Below, piece after piece: positions 52,993 through 60,812 of a stretch of DNA of 60,812 nt (the first letter of the stretch is position 1; each line of letters opens with the position of its first letter). Source of the DNA: a candidate division KSB1 bacterium (GTDB lineage: Bacteria > Zhuqueibacterota > Zhuqueibacteria > Oleimicrobiales > Geothermoviventaceae); assembly GCA_034506315.1 (NCBI GenBank), contig JAPDPT010000013.1:1-60812 (forward strand), read 5' to 3'. The position numbers and the translations under genes were made by a program. The notes beneath the pieces were generated by a model that was given only the letters and a program-made list of their open reading frames with translations, ran no database searches and was not told the DNA's origin.

Positions 52993-54003
52993 TCAGAGAT
53001 GCCCGTCCACCGCCGCCAGGAGGCTAGCCGCCTCGATCGGTACAACCCCCACCTCACCGCAGACCACCCCCGCGGCGTAGTTGGCCAGAAGAGCCGCCTC
53101 TACCGGAGTGGCGCCGGCTACCATGGCCAGTGTCGCCGTGCTGATGACCGTGTCGCCGGCTCCACTCACATCCGCTACTTTCCGCGCCCGCGTGGGCACC
53201 CTCAAACAGGTGTCGCCGGCGCCAAAAAGCGCCAGTCCCTCTTCTCCCAGCGTGATCATCAGATACTGGCAACCGAGACGCCGTTTCAGCTCCCGTCCAG
53301 CCGCCTCCAGTTGCTCCGCCGTACGAATAGGCTTACCGAGGGAAGCTTCCGCCTCCTTGCGATTCGGCTTGAAAAGGGTGACACCCCGGTAGGCGAAGAA
53401 GTTGTCGAACTTGGGGTCCGCGCTTGTCAGAATCCCCCGCTGCGCGGCCAGCCTCAAGGTCTCCTCAATGAGCGCGGGGGTGAGGACCCCCTTGTTGTAG
53501 TCCTCGAAGAGGATGGCGTCGGCACGGTGCGCAAGCTCTGCGATGGCCCCCAGCAGCGCCGCCTGGGTCTCTTCTCGGATCGGCGCGCGCGATTCCCGAT
53601 CGACCCGCACCACGTGCTGGCTATGGGCAATCACCCGGGTCTTGACGGTCGTGGTTCGTCCCTCTTCGATGATCACGCCGCGCGTGGGGATGCCCTGCCG
53701 TACCAGCAGCTCCTGCACCTGCTCCCCGTAGGGATCGGGTCCGATCACGCCGACCGGGTAAGCCACGGCGCCAAGCCCCAGCAGATTGTTGACCACGTTG
53801 GCCGCGCCGCCCAGGCGGGCCGACTCGTCCGTCACCTCTACCACCGGTACGGGAGCCTCAGGGGAAATGCGCGAGACCACCCCCCACACGTACCGGTCGA
53901 GCATCAGGTCGCCCACCACCACAATCCTACGGCCCCGCATCGCCGCCAGAATCTCTTCGGCCCTTGCCCGGCTGATGTCAGGGATGTCCTCGCGATGGCT
54001 CAT
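52993..54003 (-). CDS. Heptose-7-phosphate 1-kinase domain protein (HldE-N/RfaE1)
   Basis: This 336-residue PfkB-type kinase has GDLMLDRYVWGVVSRISPEAPVPV near the N-terminus, GAANVVNNLLGLGA and the late DVSGAGDTVISTAT with the catalytic aspartate. It phosphorylates D-glycero-beta-D-manno-heptose-7-phosphate for LPS core synthesis. The cytidylyltransferase domain found in bifunctional HldE is missing; it is presumably encoded elsewhere. The gene overlaps gatB by four bases. Confidence 0.9.
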   Translation of the reverse strand: MSHREDIPDISRARAEEILAAMRGRRIVVVGDLMLDRYVWGVVSRISPEAPVPVVEVTDESARLGGAANVVNNLLGLGAVAYPVGVIGPDPYGEQVQELLVRQGIPTRGVIIEEGRTTTVKTRVIAHSQHVVRVDRESRAPIREETQAALLGAIAELAHRADAILFEDYNKGVLTPALIEETLRLAAQRGILTSADPKFDNFFAYRGVTLFKPNRKEAEASLGKPIRTAEQLEAAGRELKRRLGCQYLMITLGEEGLALFGAGDTCLRVPTRARKVADVSGAGDTVISTATLAMVAGATPVEAALLANYAAGVVCGEVGVVPIEAASLLAAVDGHL

Positions 54004-55448
54004 CCCTTGGAGCCTCCCAGTTTCTCCCGTAATAGCTCGTTCACCAGCCGCGGATTGGCTTTGCCCCCGGTTGCCTGCATCACCTGCCCCACAAAGAACG
54101 TCAGCAGCTTGTCCTTGCCCTGGCGGAAGCGCTGCACCTCGCCAGGATGGGCTTGCAGGACGCGGTCCACTACTTCCTCGAGCTCCCTTGCGTCCGAGAT
54201 CTGCCGGAGCCCCCTGCGGCGCACGATCGCCTCCGGCGGTTCGCCCGATTGGACCATTTCGTCAAATACCCTCTTGGCGGCACTCGCCGAGATCTCTCCT
54301 TCCTCCACCAAGTTCACCAGCTTGGCCAGATTCTCGGGGGCTACGGGGAATTGCTCCAAGGCGAGGTTTCGCTCATTGAGCACGCGCAGCACCTCCCCCA
54401 TGACCCAGTTGCTGAGCTTCTTCACGTGAGGGGTGGCCTGAGCGGCGGCCTCAAAATAGTCGGCCAACTCGCGGGTCTCGGTGAGGATCTCGGCATCGTA
54501 CTCTGGCAGCGCGTACTGCTCCACCAGACGCCGCTTGCGGGCCAGCGGGAGCTCCGGGAGGCCGGCGCGGATTTCCTCAATCCAAGCGGAATCGATCTGG
54601 AGGGGCACGAGGTCCGGCTCCGGGAAATAGCGGTAGTCGGGCGCGGTCTCCTTAGCTCGCATCGGCTCGGCAACCCCCCGCTTCTCGTCCCAAAGAAGCG
54701 TTTCCGGCTCGATTCTCCCTCCCTGCTGGAGGATCGCGATCTGCCGCCGGATCTCGAAGGCAAGAGCCCGCTCCACCCCCCGGATGGAGTTCATGTTCTT
54801 GAGCTCGGTCTTGACGCCGAGGCGCACGGATCCCGCCGGACGAACCGAAACATTGGCATCGCAACGGAGGCTCCCCTCCTCCATGTTCCCGCTGGAAATG
54901 CGCAAGTACTGGACCAGCTGGCGAAGGCGAGATAGGTAAAGGGCCGCCTCCCGGGGACTGGCAAGGTCCGGTTCGCTGACCACCTCGATGAGGGGAATGC
55001 CGCAGCGATTGGCGTCCACCAGGGTCTCGTTCGCGCCCACGTAGTCCTCGGCGTGCACGGACTTGCCCGCGTCCTCCTCCAGATGGATCCGCACCAATCG
55101 GATGGGCTTAATGCGCCCCTCGACCTCGATCTCCACCTGGCCGCCCAGGATCAACGGCTCCTCATATTGCGAGATCTGGTACCCCTTCGGCAAGTCCGGG
55201 TAGAAGTAGTTCTTCCGGGCAAAAATGGCTCGTGGATTGACCTGGCCCCCGACCGCAAGCCCCATCCGCAGCGCGAACTCCACAGCCTTGCGGTTGAGAA
55301 CCGGCAGCACGCCAGGCATCCCCAGACAGACGGGGCAGACGTGGGTATTTGGAGCAGCTCCGAAGGAGGCACTGCAGCCGCAGAAGATCTTGGACTCCGT
55401 GAGAAGTTGAATGTGGACTTCCAGCCCGATGACTGCCTCGTAGTCCAT
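54000..55448 (-). CDS. gatB: Aspartyl/glutamyl-tRNA amidotransferase subunit B
   Basis: This 482-residue GatB has the N-terminal VIGLEVHIQLLTESKIFCGC motif, with LPVLNRKAVEFALRMGLA following. The C-terminal GatB/YqeY domain ends in GKANPRLVNELLREKL. It transamidates misacylated Glu-tRNA(Gln) or Asp-tRNA(Asn) with GatA and GatC. The ATG at 55448 is preceded by GGTGG; a TTG at 55469 is a possible but weaker start. gatA lies 106 bases upstream, with a hairpin between them. Confidence 0.96.
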   Translation of the reverse strand: MDYEAVIGLEVHIQLLTESKIFCGCSASFGAAPNTHVCPVCLGMPGVLPVLNRKAVEFALRMGLAVGGQVNPRAIFARKNYFYPDLPKGYQISQYEEPLILGGQVEIEVEGRIKPIRLVRIHLEEDAGKSVHAEDYVGANETLVDANRCGIPLIEVVSEPDLASPREAALYLSRLRQLVQYLRISSGNMEEGSLRCDANVSVRPAGSVRLGVKTELKNMNSIRGVERALAFEIRRQIAILQQGGRIEPETLLWDEKRGVAEPMRAKETAPDYRYFPEPDLVPLQIDSAWIEEIRAGLPELPLARKRRLVEQYALPEYDAEILTETRELADYFEAAAQATPHVKKLSNWVMGEVLRVLNERNLALEQFPVAPENLAKLVNLVEEGEISASAAKRVFDEMVQSGEPPEAIVRRRGLRQISDARELEEVVDRVLQAHPGEVQRFRQGKDKLLTFFVGQVMQATGGKANPRLVNELLREKLGGSKG

Positions 55449-55479
55449 TCCCGCCACCTGCTCCGCCAACTACCAGAAA

Positions 55480-55499
55480 CCCCCAGGTTCTTCTGGGGG
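55480..55499 (-). terminator. Hairpin between gatA and gatB
   Basis: A 7-bp stem (55480-55486 with 55493-55499) closes a six-base loop. On the minus strand it is followed by TTTCTGG, a weak T tail. It could attenuate read-through from gatA into gatB. Confidence 0.45.
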
Positions 55500-55554
55500 C
55501 CGATTTCTCCTCCTCACCGCCGCACGGGCGAGATGGGGAGGAGGCGCAAATTCC

Positions 55555-56991
55555 CTAATTCTGGTTACCGAGTGCCTCCAGGGCGGCCGCGACCTGCATC
55601 ACGAGGGGCTCGTCGAACGTGCGCCCGATGATCTGGACCCCGATCGGAAGGCCGAGGCGGTCGCGACCGAAGGGAACGCTGGCCGCCGGCAGACCTGCCA
55701 AGTTCACCGATACGGTGTAGACGTCGGAGAGATACATGGTAAGGGGATCCGCCAGGCGCTCGCCAAGCCGAAATGCCGTGGTAGGGGAGGTGGGAGTCAG
55801 GAGGACATCGCATCTCTCGAAAGCCCGAAGGAAATCCTCCCGGATCAGGGTGCGTACCTTCTGGGCGCGACGGTAATAGGCCTCGTAGTAGCCCGCCGAG
55901 AGAACATACGTACCCAGCATGATCCGGCGCTTGACCTCAATCCCGAACCCTTCGCTCCGGGACCGGATGTACATCTCCTCCAGGGTGCGGCAGCCCGGAG
56001 CGCGGAACCCGTAACGCGCTCCGTCGTAGCGAGCCAGATTTGAGGACGCCTCGGCCGTCGCCAGGATGTAATAGGTGGCGATGGCGTACTCCGTGTGCGG
56101 CAGGCTGACCTCTTCGACCTCCGCGCCCAGCGTCTCCAGCTCCCTGGCAGCCCGTAGGGTCGCTTCTCGCACTTCCGGCTGCAGCCCTTCGGCGAAGTAC
56201 TCGCGCGGTAGACCGATGCGCAAGCCCCGCGGACCCTGGGTCAACCGTTCCCTGATCTGCGGCGGGTCCTTCGGCACCGAGGTTGAGTCCCGCGGGTCGT
56301 AGCCGCACATGACCTCCGCCAAGAGGGAGGCATCGTACACGGTCCGGGCCAGAGGGCCGATCTGGTCCAGAGAGGAGGCAAAGGCCACCAGGCCGTACCG
56401 GGACACCCTGCCATAGGTGGGCTTCAAGCCAACGACGCCACACAGTGCCGCCGGTTGGCGGATTGATCCGCCCGTATCGGAGCCCAGGGCGGCGGTGCAC
56501 TGGCCGGCAGCCACCGCCACCGCGCTACCGCCCGACGATCCCCCGGGTACCCGATCGGGGTCGATGGGGTGTCGCGCGGGGCCGAAGTAGGAGGTTTCGT
56601 TGGACGAACCCATGGCGAATTCGTCCATGTTGGTCTTGCCCAGGATCACGGCGTCTTCGGCCAGCACTTTTTCGATGACCGTGGCGCTGTACGGCGAGAC
56701 GTACTCCGCCAGCATCCGCGAGCCACAGGTTGTCCGTCCGCCGGCGACAGCGATGTTGTCTTTCACCGCCAGTACCATTCCCGCCAGCCGACCCGCCGAT
56801 CCGCGCCGAAGCCTCTCCTGCACCAAATCGGCCTGGCGCAGCGCCCCTTCCGCGTCGACGCTGATGAAAGCGTTCAGCGCTCCGCGCTCCTCGATCCTCT
56901 CGAGGTACGCCTCCACCACCTCGCGGACGCAGACCTCCCCGCCCTCCAGCCGCTTGCGCAGCGTTCGATAGTCCAGGTCGGCCAGACTCAT
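55555..56991 (-). CDS. gatA: Aspartyl/glutamyl-tRNA amidotransferase subunit A
   Basis: This 478-residue amidase has the Ser-cisSer-Lys catalytic triad: Lys in VLAVKDNIAV (about 77), cis-Ser in GSSGGSAVAVA and the nucleophile Ser in DTGGSIRQPA. It releases ammonia from glutamine for the GatB transamidation. Its start overlaps the stop of the tatA gene by four bases. No gatC gene lies beside it, so the third subunit must be elsewhere or its function is replaced. Confidence 0.96.
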   Translation of the reverse strand: MSLADLDYRTLRKRLEGGEVCVREVVEAYLERIEERGALNAFISVDAEGALRQADLVQERLRRGSAGRLAGMVLAVKDNIAVAGGRTTCGSRMLAEYVSPYSATVIEKVLAEDAVILGKTNMDEFAMGSSNETSYFGPARHPIDPDRVPGGSSGGSAVAVAAGQCTAALGSDTGGSIRQPAALCGVVGLKPTYGRVSRYGLVAFASSLDQIGPLARTVYDASLLAEVMCGYDPRDSTSVPKDPPQIRERLTQGPRGLRIGLPREYFAEGLQPEVREATLRAARELETLGAEVEEVSLPHTEYAIATYYILATAEASSNLARYDGARYGFRAPGCRTLEEMYIRSRSEGFGIEVKRRIMLGTYVLSAGYYEAYYRRAQKVRTLIREDFLRAFERCDVLLTPTSPTTAFRLGERLADPLTMYLSDVYTVSVNLAGLPAASVPFGRDRLGLPIGVQIIGRTFDEPLVMQVAAALEALGNQN

Positions 56992-57224
56992 TCCGTCGTT
57001 TGCTGGGGGATTTGCTTTTCGGCGTGCACGTTCGTTTCCGCTTGCGGCCGGCTCAGTTCCCCTTTTGGCCTCGGCTCTTCCTCCTCCTTCACGGCCTTCT
57101 TGAATTCCCGGATGCTCTTGCCGAGGCCATGGGCCAGCTCAGGCAACTTCTTGCCGCCGAAGATGATCAACAGGATGAAAAGGATCAGCAGTAGCTCTTG
57201 AAAGCCAATCGAACCAAGTCCCAT
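56988..57224 (-). CDS. tatA: Twin-arginine translocase TatA/E protein
   Basis: This 78-residue protein has an N-terminal membrane helix (LLLILFILLIIFG, residues 10-22) and the FGGKKLPELAHGLGKSIREFKKAV amphipathic helix typical of TatA/TatE. A long polar C-terminal tail is present. It forms the pore for folded proteins exported by the Tat pathway. The ATG has GGAGGG eight bases upstream; the longer frame to 57287 adds unlikely residues. It overlaps gatA by four bases. Confidence 0.93.
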   Translation of the reverse strand: MGLGSIGFQELLLILFILLIIFGGKKLPELAHGLGKSIREFKKAVKEEEEPRPKGELSRPQAETNVHAEKQIPQQTTE

Positions 57225-57255
57225 CGTTTGTTCCCTCCAAAAACCTTGCCTCACC

Positions 57256-57444
57256 TCATCCGCGCAGATCTCGATCGAGATCGTCAAGATCGAGTTCGCG
57301 CTTGACGTCCTCTGCCGCTTTGCGAAACTCCCGCAACCCTCTGCCCAGTCCGCGCGCGATCTCCGGAAGCTGCTTTGAGCCGAAGAGCAAGAGGGTCACG
57401 AGAAAGATAACGAGGAGCTCCTGCATGCCAATAGCGCCAAACAT
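57256..57444 (-). CDS. tatA: Second TatA/E-family protein
   Basis: This 62-residue protein has the same layout as its neighbour: membrane segment LLVIFLVTLLLFG, then SKQLPEIARGLGRGLREFRKA. The C-terminal tail is shorter and acidic. Two adjacent TatA-like genes may form TatA/TatB or TatA/TatE pairs with different roles. No tatC is in the window. The 142-base gap upstream (57445-57586) shows no gene and no strong promoter. Confidence 0.9.
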   Translation of the reverse strand: MFGAIGMQELLVIFLVTLLLFGSKQLPEIARGLGRGLREFRKAAEDVKRELDLDDLDRDLRG

Positions 57445-57586
57445 CGCCCTTCCCTCCGCCGTTCCTCAGCGACGTGTTAGACCCGCGGACCTTCCCCTCA
57501 GCGCTTCACCCGTGGGCTTTGACACGGCGCGAAGGCGATAACCTTCTCCCCCCTCCTCCTGGCAAGATCGAACCAGCGAGGCGGCC

Positions 57587-58351
57587 CTACGAGCCAATCT
57601 CAGCGGCGTAGTCCTTGCGTTCTGCAGGCGCGCCCTGTTCCTCTCGTCCCAGCTCCGCACTCCTGCGCAGAGAAGTAACCGCGTAGCGTGCCGGGCCCGA
57701 AAGGACGTAGATCATCCAGATGGGGAACATGAAGTGCTTCGGCGACAGGAGGCTCAGGCCAATCCAGAGGCCGAGGTAACCGAAGCCCAGAGCGCTCTGA
57801 CGTTGCCGCAGGGATAGTTTCGGCAAGGGCTCGTAGGTGAGATTGCTGACCATCAGGACCGCCACCGTCACAATCAGGACGCCGAGGATGTTCGGCTGTG
57901 GCAGGGGTTCGTTTCCGCTGTACGCGATGACAAACGTGGCGATGGCCAGGGACGCCGACGGAGCGGGTAGGCCGCGGAACGAAGACTTGTGGGCCAGATC
58001 CTTCAGCTGCACGTTGTAGCGCGCCAGGCGCACGGAGGCAAAGAGCAAGGGCAAGAAACTGAGCAGCAACCCGATATGACCCAGCTTGAACAGGCCGACG
58101 CGGTACGAGAGGAGAGCCGGTGCCAGACCGAACGAGACGACGTCGGCCAAGGAATCGGCCTCTACACCGAAGGGGCTGTAAGCCCGAATGGCCCGCGCTA
58201 CGCGGCCATCCAGAGCATCGAACACGGCAGCCAGAAGGATCAGCCATGCCGAGGTCACGTACTGGTGATCGGCCGCGCTCAGAACCGAGAGGAAACCGCA
58301 GAGCAGATTGCCCGCGGTGAAGGTATTCGGGAAAAGGTACTTGCGATTCAT
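57587..58351 (-). CDS. pssA: CDP-diacylglycerol-serine O-phosphatidyltransferase
   Basis: This 254-residue membrane protein with about seven hydrophobic segments carries the CDP-alcohol phosphotransferase signature in DALDGRVARAIRAYSPFGVEAD and the following SLADVVSFG. The phosphatidylserine synthase subtype is supported by the length and by its overlap with psd. It makes phosphatidylserine from CDP-diacylglycerol and serine. It overlaps psd by four bases, so the two act in sequence. Confidence 0.92.
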   Translation of the reverse strand: MNRKYLFPNTFTAGNLLCGFLSVLSAADHQYVTSAWLILLAAVFDALDGRVARAIRAYSPFGVEADSLADVVSFGLAPALLSYRVGLFKLGHIGLLLSFLPLLFASVRLARYNVQLKDLAHKSSFRGLPAPSASLAIATFVIAYSGNEPLPQPNILGVLIVTVAVLMVSNLTYEPLPKLSLRQRQSALGFGYLGLWIGLSLLSPKHFMFPIWMIYVLSGPARYAVTSLRRSAELGREEQGAPAERKDYAAEIGS

Positions 58352-59013
58352 GGGACAGGCAACTCCGCCAGTATGTCGACGCCTCCACGAACCTTCTGGC
58401 CTACCGCCACCCGCGGTGTGGACCCGAGCGGAAGAAACACCTCCACCCGTGAGCCGAACTTGATCATCCCGAATCTCTCACCCTGCTCCACACGGTCCCC
58501 TTCCCGCAGGTCACAAACGATCCGTCGCGCAAGGACCCCTGCCACCTGCTTCAGCAGGACCTGGCCCCGGGGGGTCCGAATCCCGATGCTGGTGTGCTCG
58601 TTCGTCTCTCCCGTGCCCTTTCGGTAGGCCGGCCGAAACTCGCCCCGATGGTAGCGGAAATACTCCACTCTCCCGCTCACCGGGGCCCGGTTCACGTGCA
58701 CATCGAAAATGGACAGAAAAATGCTGATTCGCAAACAGTTTCCCTCAAGGTATTCTTCGGGGACCACCTCGGCGATCTCCACAACCTTGCCGTCGGCGGG
58801 AGCGACCACCAGATTTTCTCCGCGTGGCCCCTGGCGGTCCGGATCGCGAAAGAAGTACACCGTAAAGAGAACCAGGAGCCAGCAGGCAGCGGCAAAGACC
58901 GTCAGGAGGTGTTTCGGTGTAACCAGTGCACCCACGGTCACCACCCCTGCCATCAAGGTCAGGCCAACCAGGGGCATGATCCCTTCGCGATGGATCACCT
59001 CCTCCTCCTGCAA
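58348..59013 (-). CDS. psd: Phosphatidylserine decarboxylase proenzyme
   Basis: This 221-residue protein is the short (archaeal/B-type) form. The self-cleavage site is the Gly-Ser in IKFGSRVEVFLP, which makes the pyruvoyl group at the new N-terminus of the alpha chain. N-terminal membrane segments (residues 12-50) anchor it. It converts phosphatidylserine to phosphatidylethanolamine. It overlaps pssA and lies 36 bases from purC. Confidence 0.93.
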   Translation of the reverse strand: MQEEEVIHREGIMPLVGLTLMAGVVTVGALVTPKHLLTVFAAACWLLVLFTVYFFRDPDRQGPRGENLVVAPADGKVVEIAEVVPEEYLEGNCLRISIFLSIFDVHVNRAPVSGRVEYFRYHRGEFRPAYRKGTGETNEHTSIGIRTPRGQVLLKQVAGVLARRIVCDLREGDRVEQGERFGMIKFGSRVEVFLPLGSTPRVAVGQKVRGGVDILAELPVP

Positions 59014-59049
59014 GCTGAGCTAAGGCTCCCCGCCCGTCGTCCCGAAAAA

Positions 59050-59772
59050 TCAGACCACCGGCCCACCGAGCACGCGTTCCTGCACCTCGCGATACGCCTC
59101 AACCACTCCGGGCAGGTCGCGGCGGAAACGGTCTTTATCCAATCGCTCCCCGGTCTCCGCATCCCAGAGGCGGCACGTATCGGGGGAGATCTCATCGGCA
59201 AGCAAGATCTCGTTCCCGTGGCGCCCGAATTCGAGTTTGAAATCCACCAGCCGGAGCTTCCGCCGCGCAAAGAAGTCTTTGAGCACGGCGTTTATCTTCA
59301 GAGCCATGCGCTTGATCTTGTCCAGCTCGCGCGCATTGGCCAGACCCCGCTGGGTAATCTCCTCTTCCGTGATCATGGGGTCGTGCAGAGCGTCGTCCTT
59401 GAGGTAGAACTCGAGAATCGGTTCGCTCAGCTCTCGGCCTTCCTCCTCATTGAGCCGCTTGGCCAGGGATCCCGCCACCACATTGCGCACCACAACTTCC
59501 ACCGGGATGATCTCGACCTTCTTGACCAGCATCTCCCGGTCAGACAACGTGCGGACGAAGTGGGTCGGAATGTGGTAGCTTTCCAGGTAACGGAACAGAT
59601 GGGCCGAGACCTGGTTGTTGACGGATCCCTTGCCCCGGATCGTGCCCTTCTTGGCCCCGTCGAAGGCGGTGGCCGAATCCTTGAACTCCTGGATCAATAG
59701 GTCGGGGTTGTCCGTAAGGTAGAGCTTCTTGGCCTTGCCTTCGTAATATTTCGCGCCCTTTCTCACATTCAT
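59050..59772 (-). CDS. purC: Phosphoribosylaminoimidazole-succinocarboxamide synthase
   Basis: This 240-residue SAICAR synthetase has YYEGKAKKLYLTDNPDLLIQEFKD at the N-terminus and the LVDFKLEFGR segment near residue 175. The signature VVVRNVVAGSLAKR and DEISPDTCRLWD are also present. It joins aspartate to CAIR in purine synthesis. It lies 59 bases downstream of purB in the same orientation, so these two pur genes form one unit. Confidence 0.97.
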   Translation of the reverse strand: MNVRKGAKYYEGKAKKLYLTDNPDLLIQEFKDSATAFDGAKKGTIRGKGSVNNQVSAHLFRYLESYHIPTHFVRTLSDREMLVKKVEIIPVEVVVRNVVAGSLAKRLNEEEGRELSEPILEFYLKDDALHDPMITEEEITQRGLANARELDKIKRMALKINAVLKDFFARRKLRLVDFKLEFGRHGNEILLADEISPDTCRLWDAETGERLDKDRFRRDLPGVVEAYREVQERVLGGPVV

Positions 59773-59831
59773 ACACAGCTCCTCGTCTTAGAGCCCTTTC
59801 CCTCCAAACCCGTGGGACCGGCAGGGAAACC

Positions 59832-60812
59832 TCAGGCGTCCGGGAGGAGACCGACGCGCCGGAACACCTCGTCCACATGGCGTACGTTCTTGCGTGGGTC
59901 GAAGCACCAGCGGATCTCCTCCTCGGTCAGGTGTTGGCGTACACGCTCGTCCTGTCGCACAAGTTCCCGGAACACCAGACCCCGATCCCTGGCCTCCATG
60001 GCCAGGCCCTGTACGATGGCATAGGCCTCCTCCCGACTCAGGCCCTTTTCAGCCAACTTCAGGAGGAGAGCCTGGGAGTAGATGAGACCGCCGGTAAGCT
60101 CGAGGTTCTGTCGCATCCGCTCCGGGTAGACGACCAGGTTCTCCACGACGCGGGTGAAGGTGTGAAGCATGTAGTCGAGCAAGATGGTGCTATCGGGCAG
60201 AATGACCCGTTCGACGGAAGAATGGGAGATGTCCCTCTCGTGCCATAGGGCTACGTTTTCCATAGCTGCCAAGGCATTGGCGCGCAGGATCCTGGCTTGC
60301 CCGACAATGCGCTCACACGTGATGGGATTCCGCTTGTGAGGCATGGCCGACGAGCCTTTCTGCCCTTTCGTGAAAGGCTCTTCGGCTTCCAACACCTCGG
60401 TACGCTGAAGGTGCCGGATCTCTGTGGCGAATTTCTCCAGGGAACAGCCGATCAGGGCCAAGGTCGTCAGAAACTCGGCGTGGCGGTCGCGCTGAATCAC
60501 CTGCGTGGAAGAAGGCGCAGGTTTGAGGCCCAGCTTCTCGCAAACGTAACGTTCGACGAAGGGATCCACATACGCGAAGGTTCCCACCGCCCCCGAGATC
60601 TTGCCCACCGAGATCGCGTCGATGGCCCTTTCGAGGCGCTCGATGTGCCGCCGCATCTCGTCGTACCAGATCGCCAGCTTCCATCCGAAGGTAGTGGGCT
60701 CGCTCTGCACCCCGTGGGTGCGGGCCACGCAGAGGGTATCCTTGTGCTCAAGGGCCCGTTTCCCGATGGTCTCCCGCAGCTTCTTCGCCCCATCGAGGAG
60801 CATCAGCCCCGC
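59832..60812 (-). CDS. purB: Adenylosuccinate lyase, partial (5' end cut by window edge)
   Basis: At least 326 residues are visible up to the window end. The true start lies beyond 60812. The family signature SSAMPHKRNPITCE and the RTHGVQSEPTTFG histidine segment are present, and the C-terminal domain ends in VGLLPDA. The enzyme acts twice in purine synthesis, splitting SAICAR and adenylosuccinate. The piece shows no frameshift. Confidence 0.95.
   Translation of the reverse strand, partial: AGLMLLDGAKKLRETIGKRALEHKDTLCVARTHGVQSEPTTFGWKLAIWYDEMRRHIERLERAIDAISVGKISGAVGTFAYVDPFVERYVCEKLGLKPAPSSTQVIQRDRHAEFLTTLALIGCSLEKFATEIRHLQRTEVLEAEEPFTKGQKGSSAMPHKRNPITCERIVGQARILRANALAAMENVALWHERDISHSSVERVILPDSTILLDYMLHTFTRVVENLVVYPERMRQNLELTGGLIYSQALLLKLAEKGLSREEAYAIVQGLAMEARDRGLVFRELVRQDERVRQHLTEEEIRWCFDPRKNVRHVDEVFRRVGLLPDA

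Noticed and set aside
1-60812. Selenoprotein genes interrupted by in-frame TGA
   Set aside because: All recognised genes read through at full family length, and no pair of adjacent same-frame fragments separated by TGA was seen. This was a visual check, not a SECIS search.

Overview
The window is a GC-rich, almost fully coding bacterial chromosome segment with 62 protein genes and one tRNA gene. All genes are on the minus strand except one plus-strand block of six genes (28183-33701). The organism is Gram-negative with LPS: it has an MsbA-type exporter, an O-antigen ligase, a heptose-phosphate kinase, ExbB/ExbD/TonB and outer-membrane barrels. It looks anaerobic: a four-subunit 2-oxoacid:ferredoxin oxidoreductase, several ferredoxins and a rubrerythrin-like protein. 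A GWxTD-domain protein, a type IX-secretion-like C-terminal sorting domain on an amylase, a DUF5683-type protein and a small DUF4834-like membrane protein point to the FCB superphylum, perhaps an uncultured lineage such as candidate phylum KSB1 or a Calditrichota relative. This placement is inference from gene content only.

Layout, left to right. 34-7747: an energy-metabolism operon transcribed leftwards (cyclic-2,3-DPG-synthetase-like GTPase, carbamate kinase, sucC, sucD, korDABC, ndk). 7829-13438: dusB with its own terminator and an apparently leaderless promoter, ldcA, a GWxTD protein, rimO and a CDP-alcohol phosphatidyltransferase. 13459-15749: an archaeal-type geranylgeranyl reductase, a ferredoxin and a UbiA prenyltransferase. 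15811-22225: purF, a YfiM-like protein, an HD hydrolase, an SNF-type Na+ symporter, a DUF5683 protein, ridA and a GAF/HD-GYP protein. 22290-27782: O-antigen ligase, glycosyltransferase, MsbA-like exporter, then a small membrane protein, a deoxynucleoside kinase and folK. 28183-33701 (plus): SDR, TIGR04076 protein, HypE/AIR-synthase-like protein, ECF-type membrane protein, outer-membrane barrel and a Gfo/Idh oxidoreductase. 33770-44232: DJ-1/PfpI, TonB/ExbD/ExbB, a plugless receptor-like barrel, a 1006-residue TPR protein and a secreted multidomain GH13 amylase. 44283-49962: endonuclease III, YlxQ, YlxR, a lone pyruvate-kinase C-terminal-like domain, a nitronate-monooxygenase-like protein, a Clp1/Grc3-type polynucleotide kinase, PlsC and a lipid kinase. 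50109-60812: a ferritin-like protein, tRNA-Sec, selB, a heptose-7-P kinase, gatB, gatA, two TatA proteins, pssA, psd, purC and a truncated purB.

How they work together: KOR plus succinyl-CoA synthetase, carbamate kinase and NDK form a substrate-level phosphorylation module. PgsA, PssA, Psd, PlsC and the lipid kinase make ordinary phospholipids, while the GGR/UbiA/ferredoxin trio handles isoprenoid chains, either a quinone or archaeal-like ether lipids. SelB and tRNA-Sec show that UGA is read as selenocysteine in this organism, although no selenoprotein gene was found here. Four promoter candidates share a CCTTG-type -35 element and a TANATT -10 element.

No CRISPR arrays, insertion sequences, rRNA genes or prophage genes were recognised.
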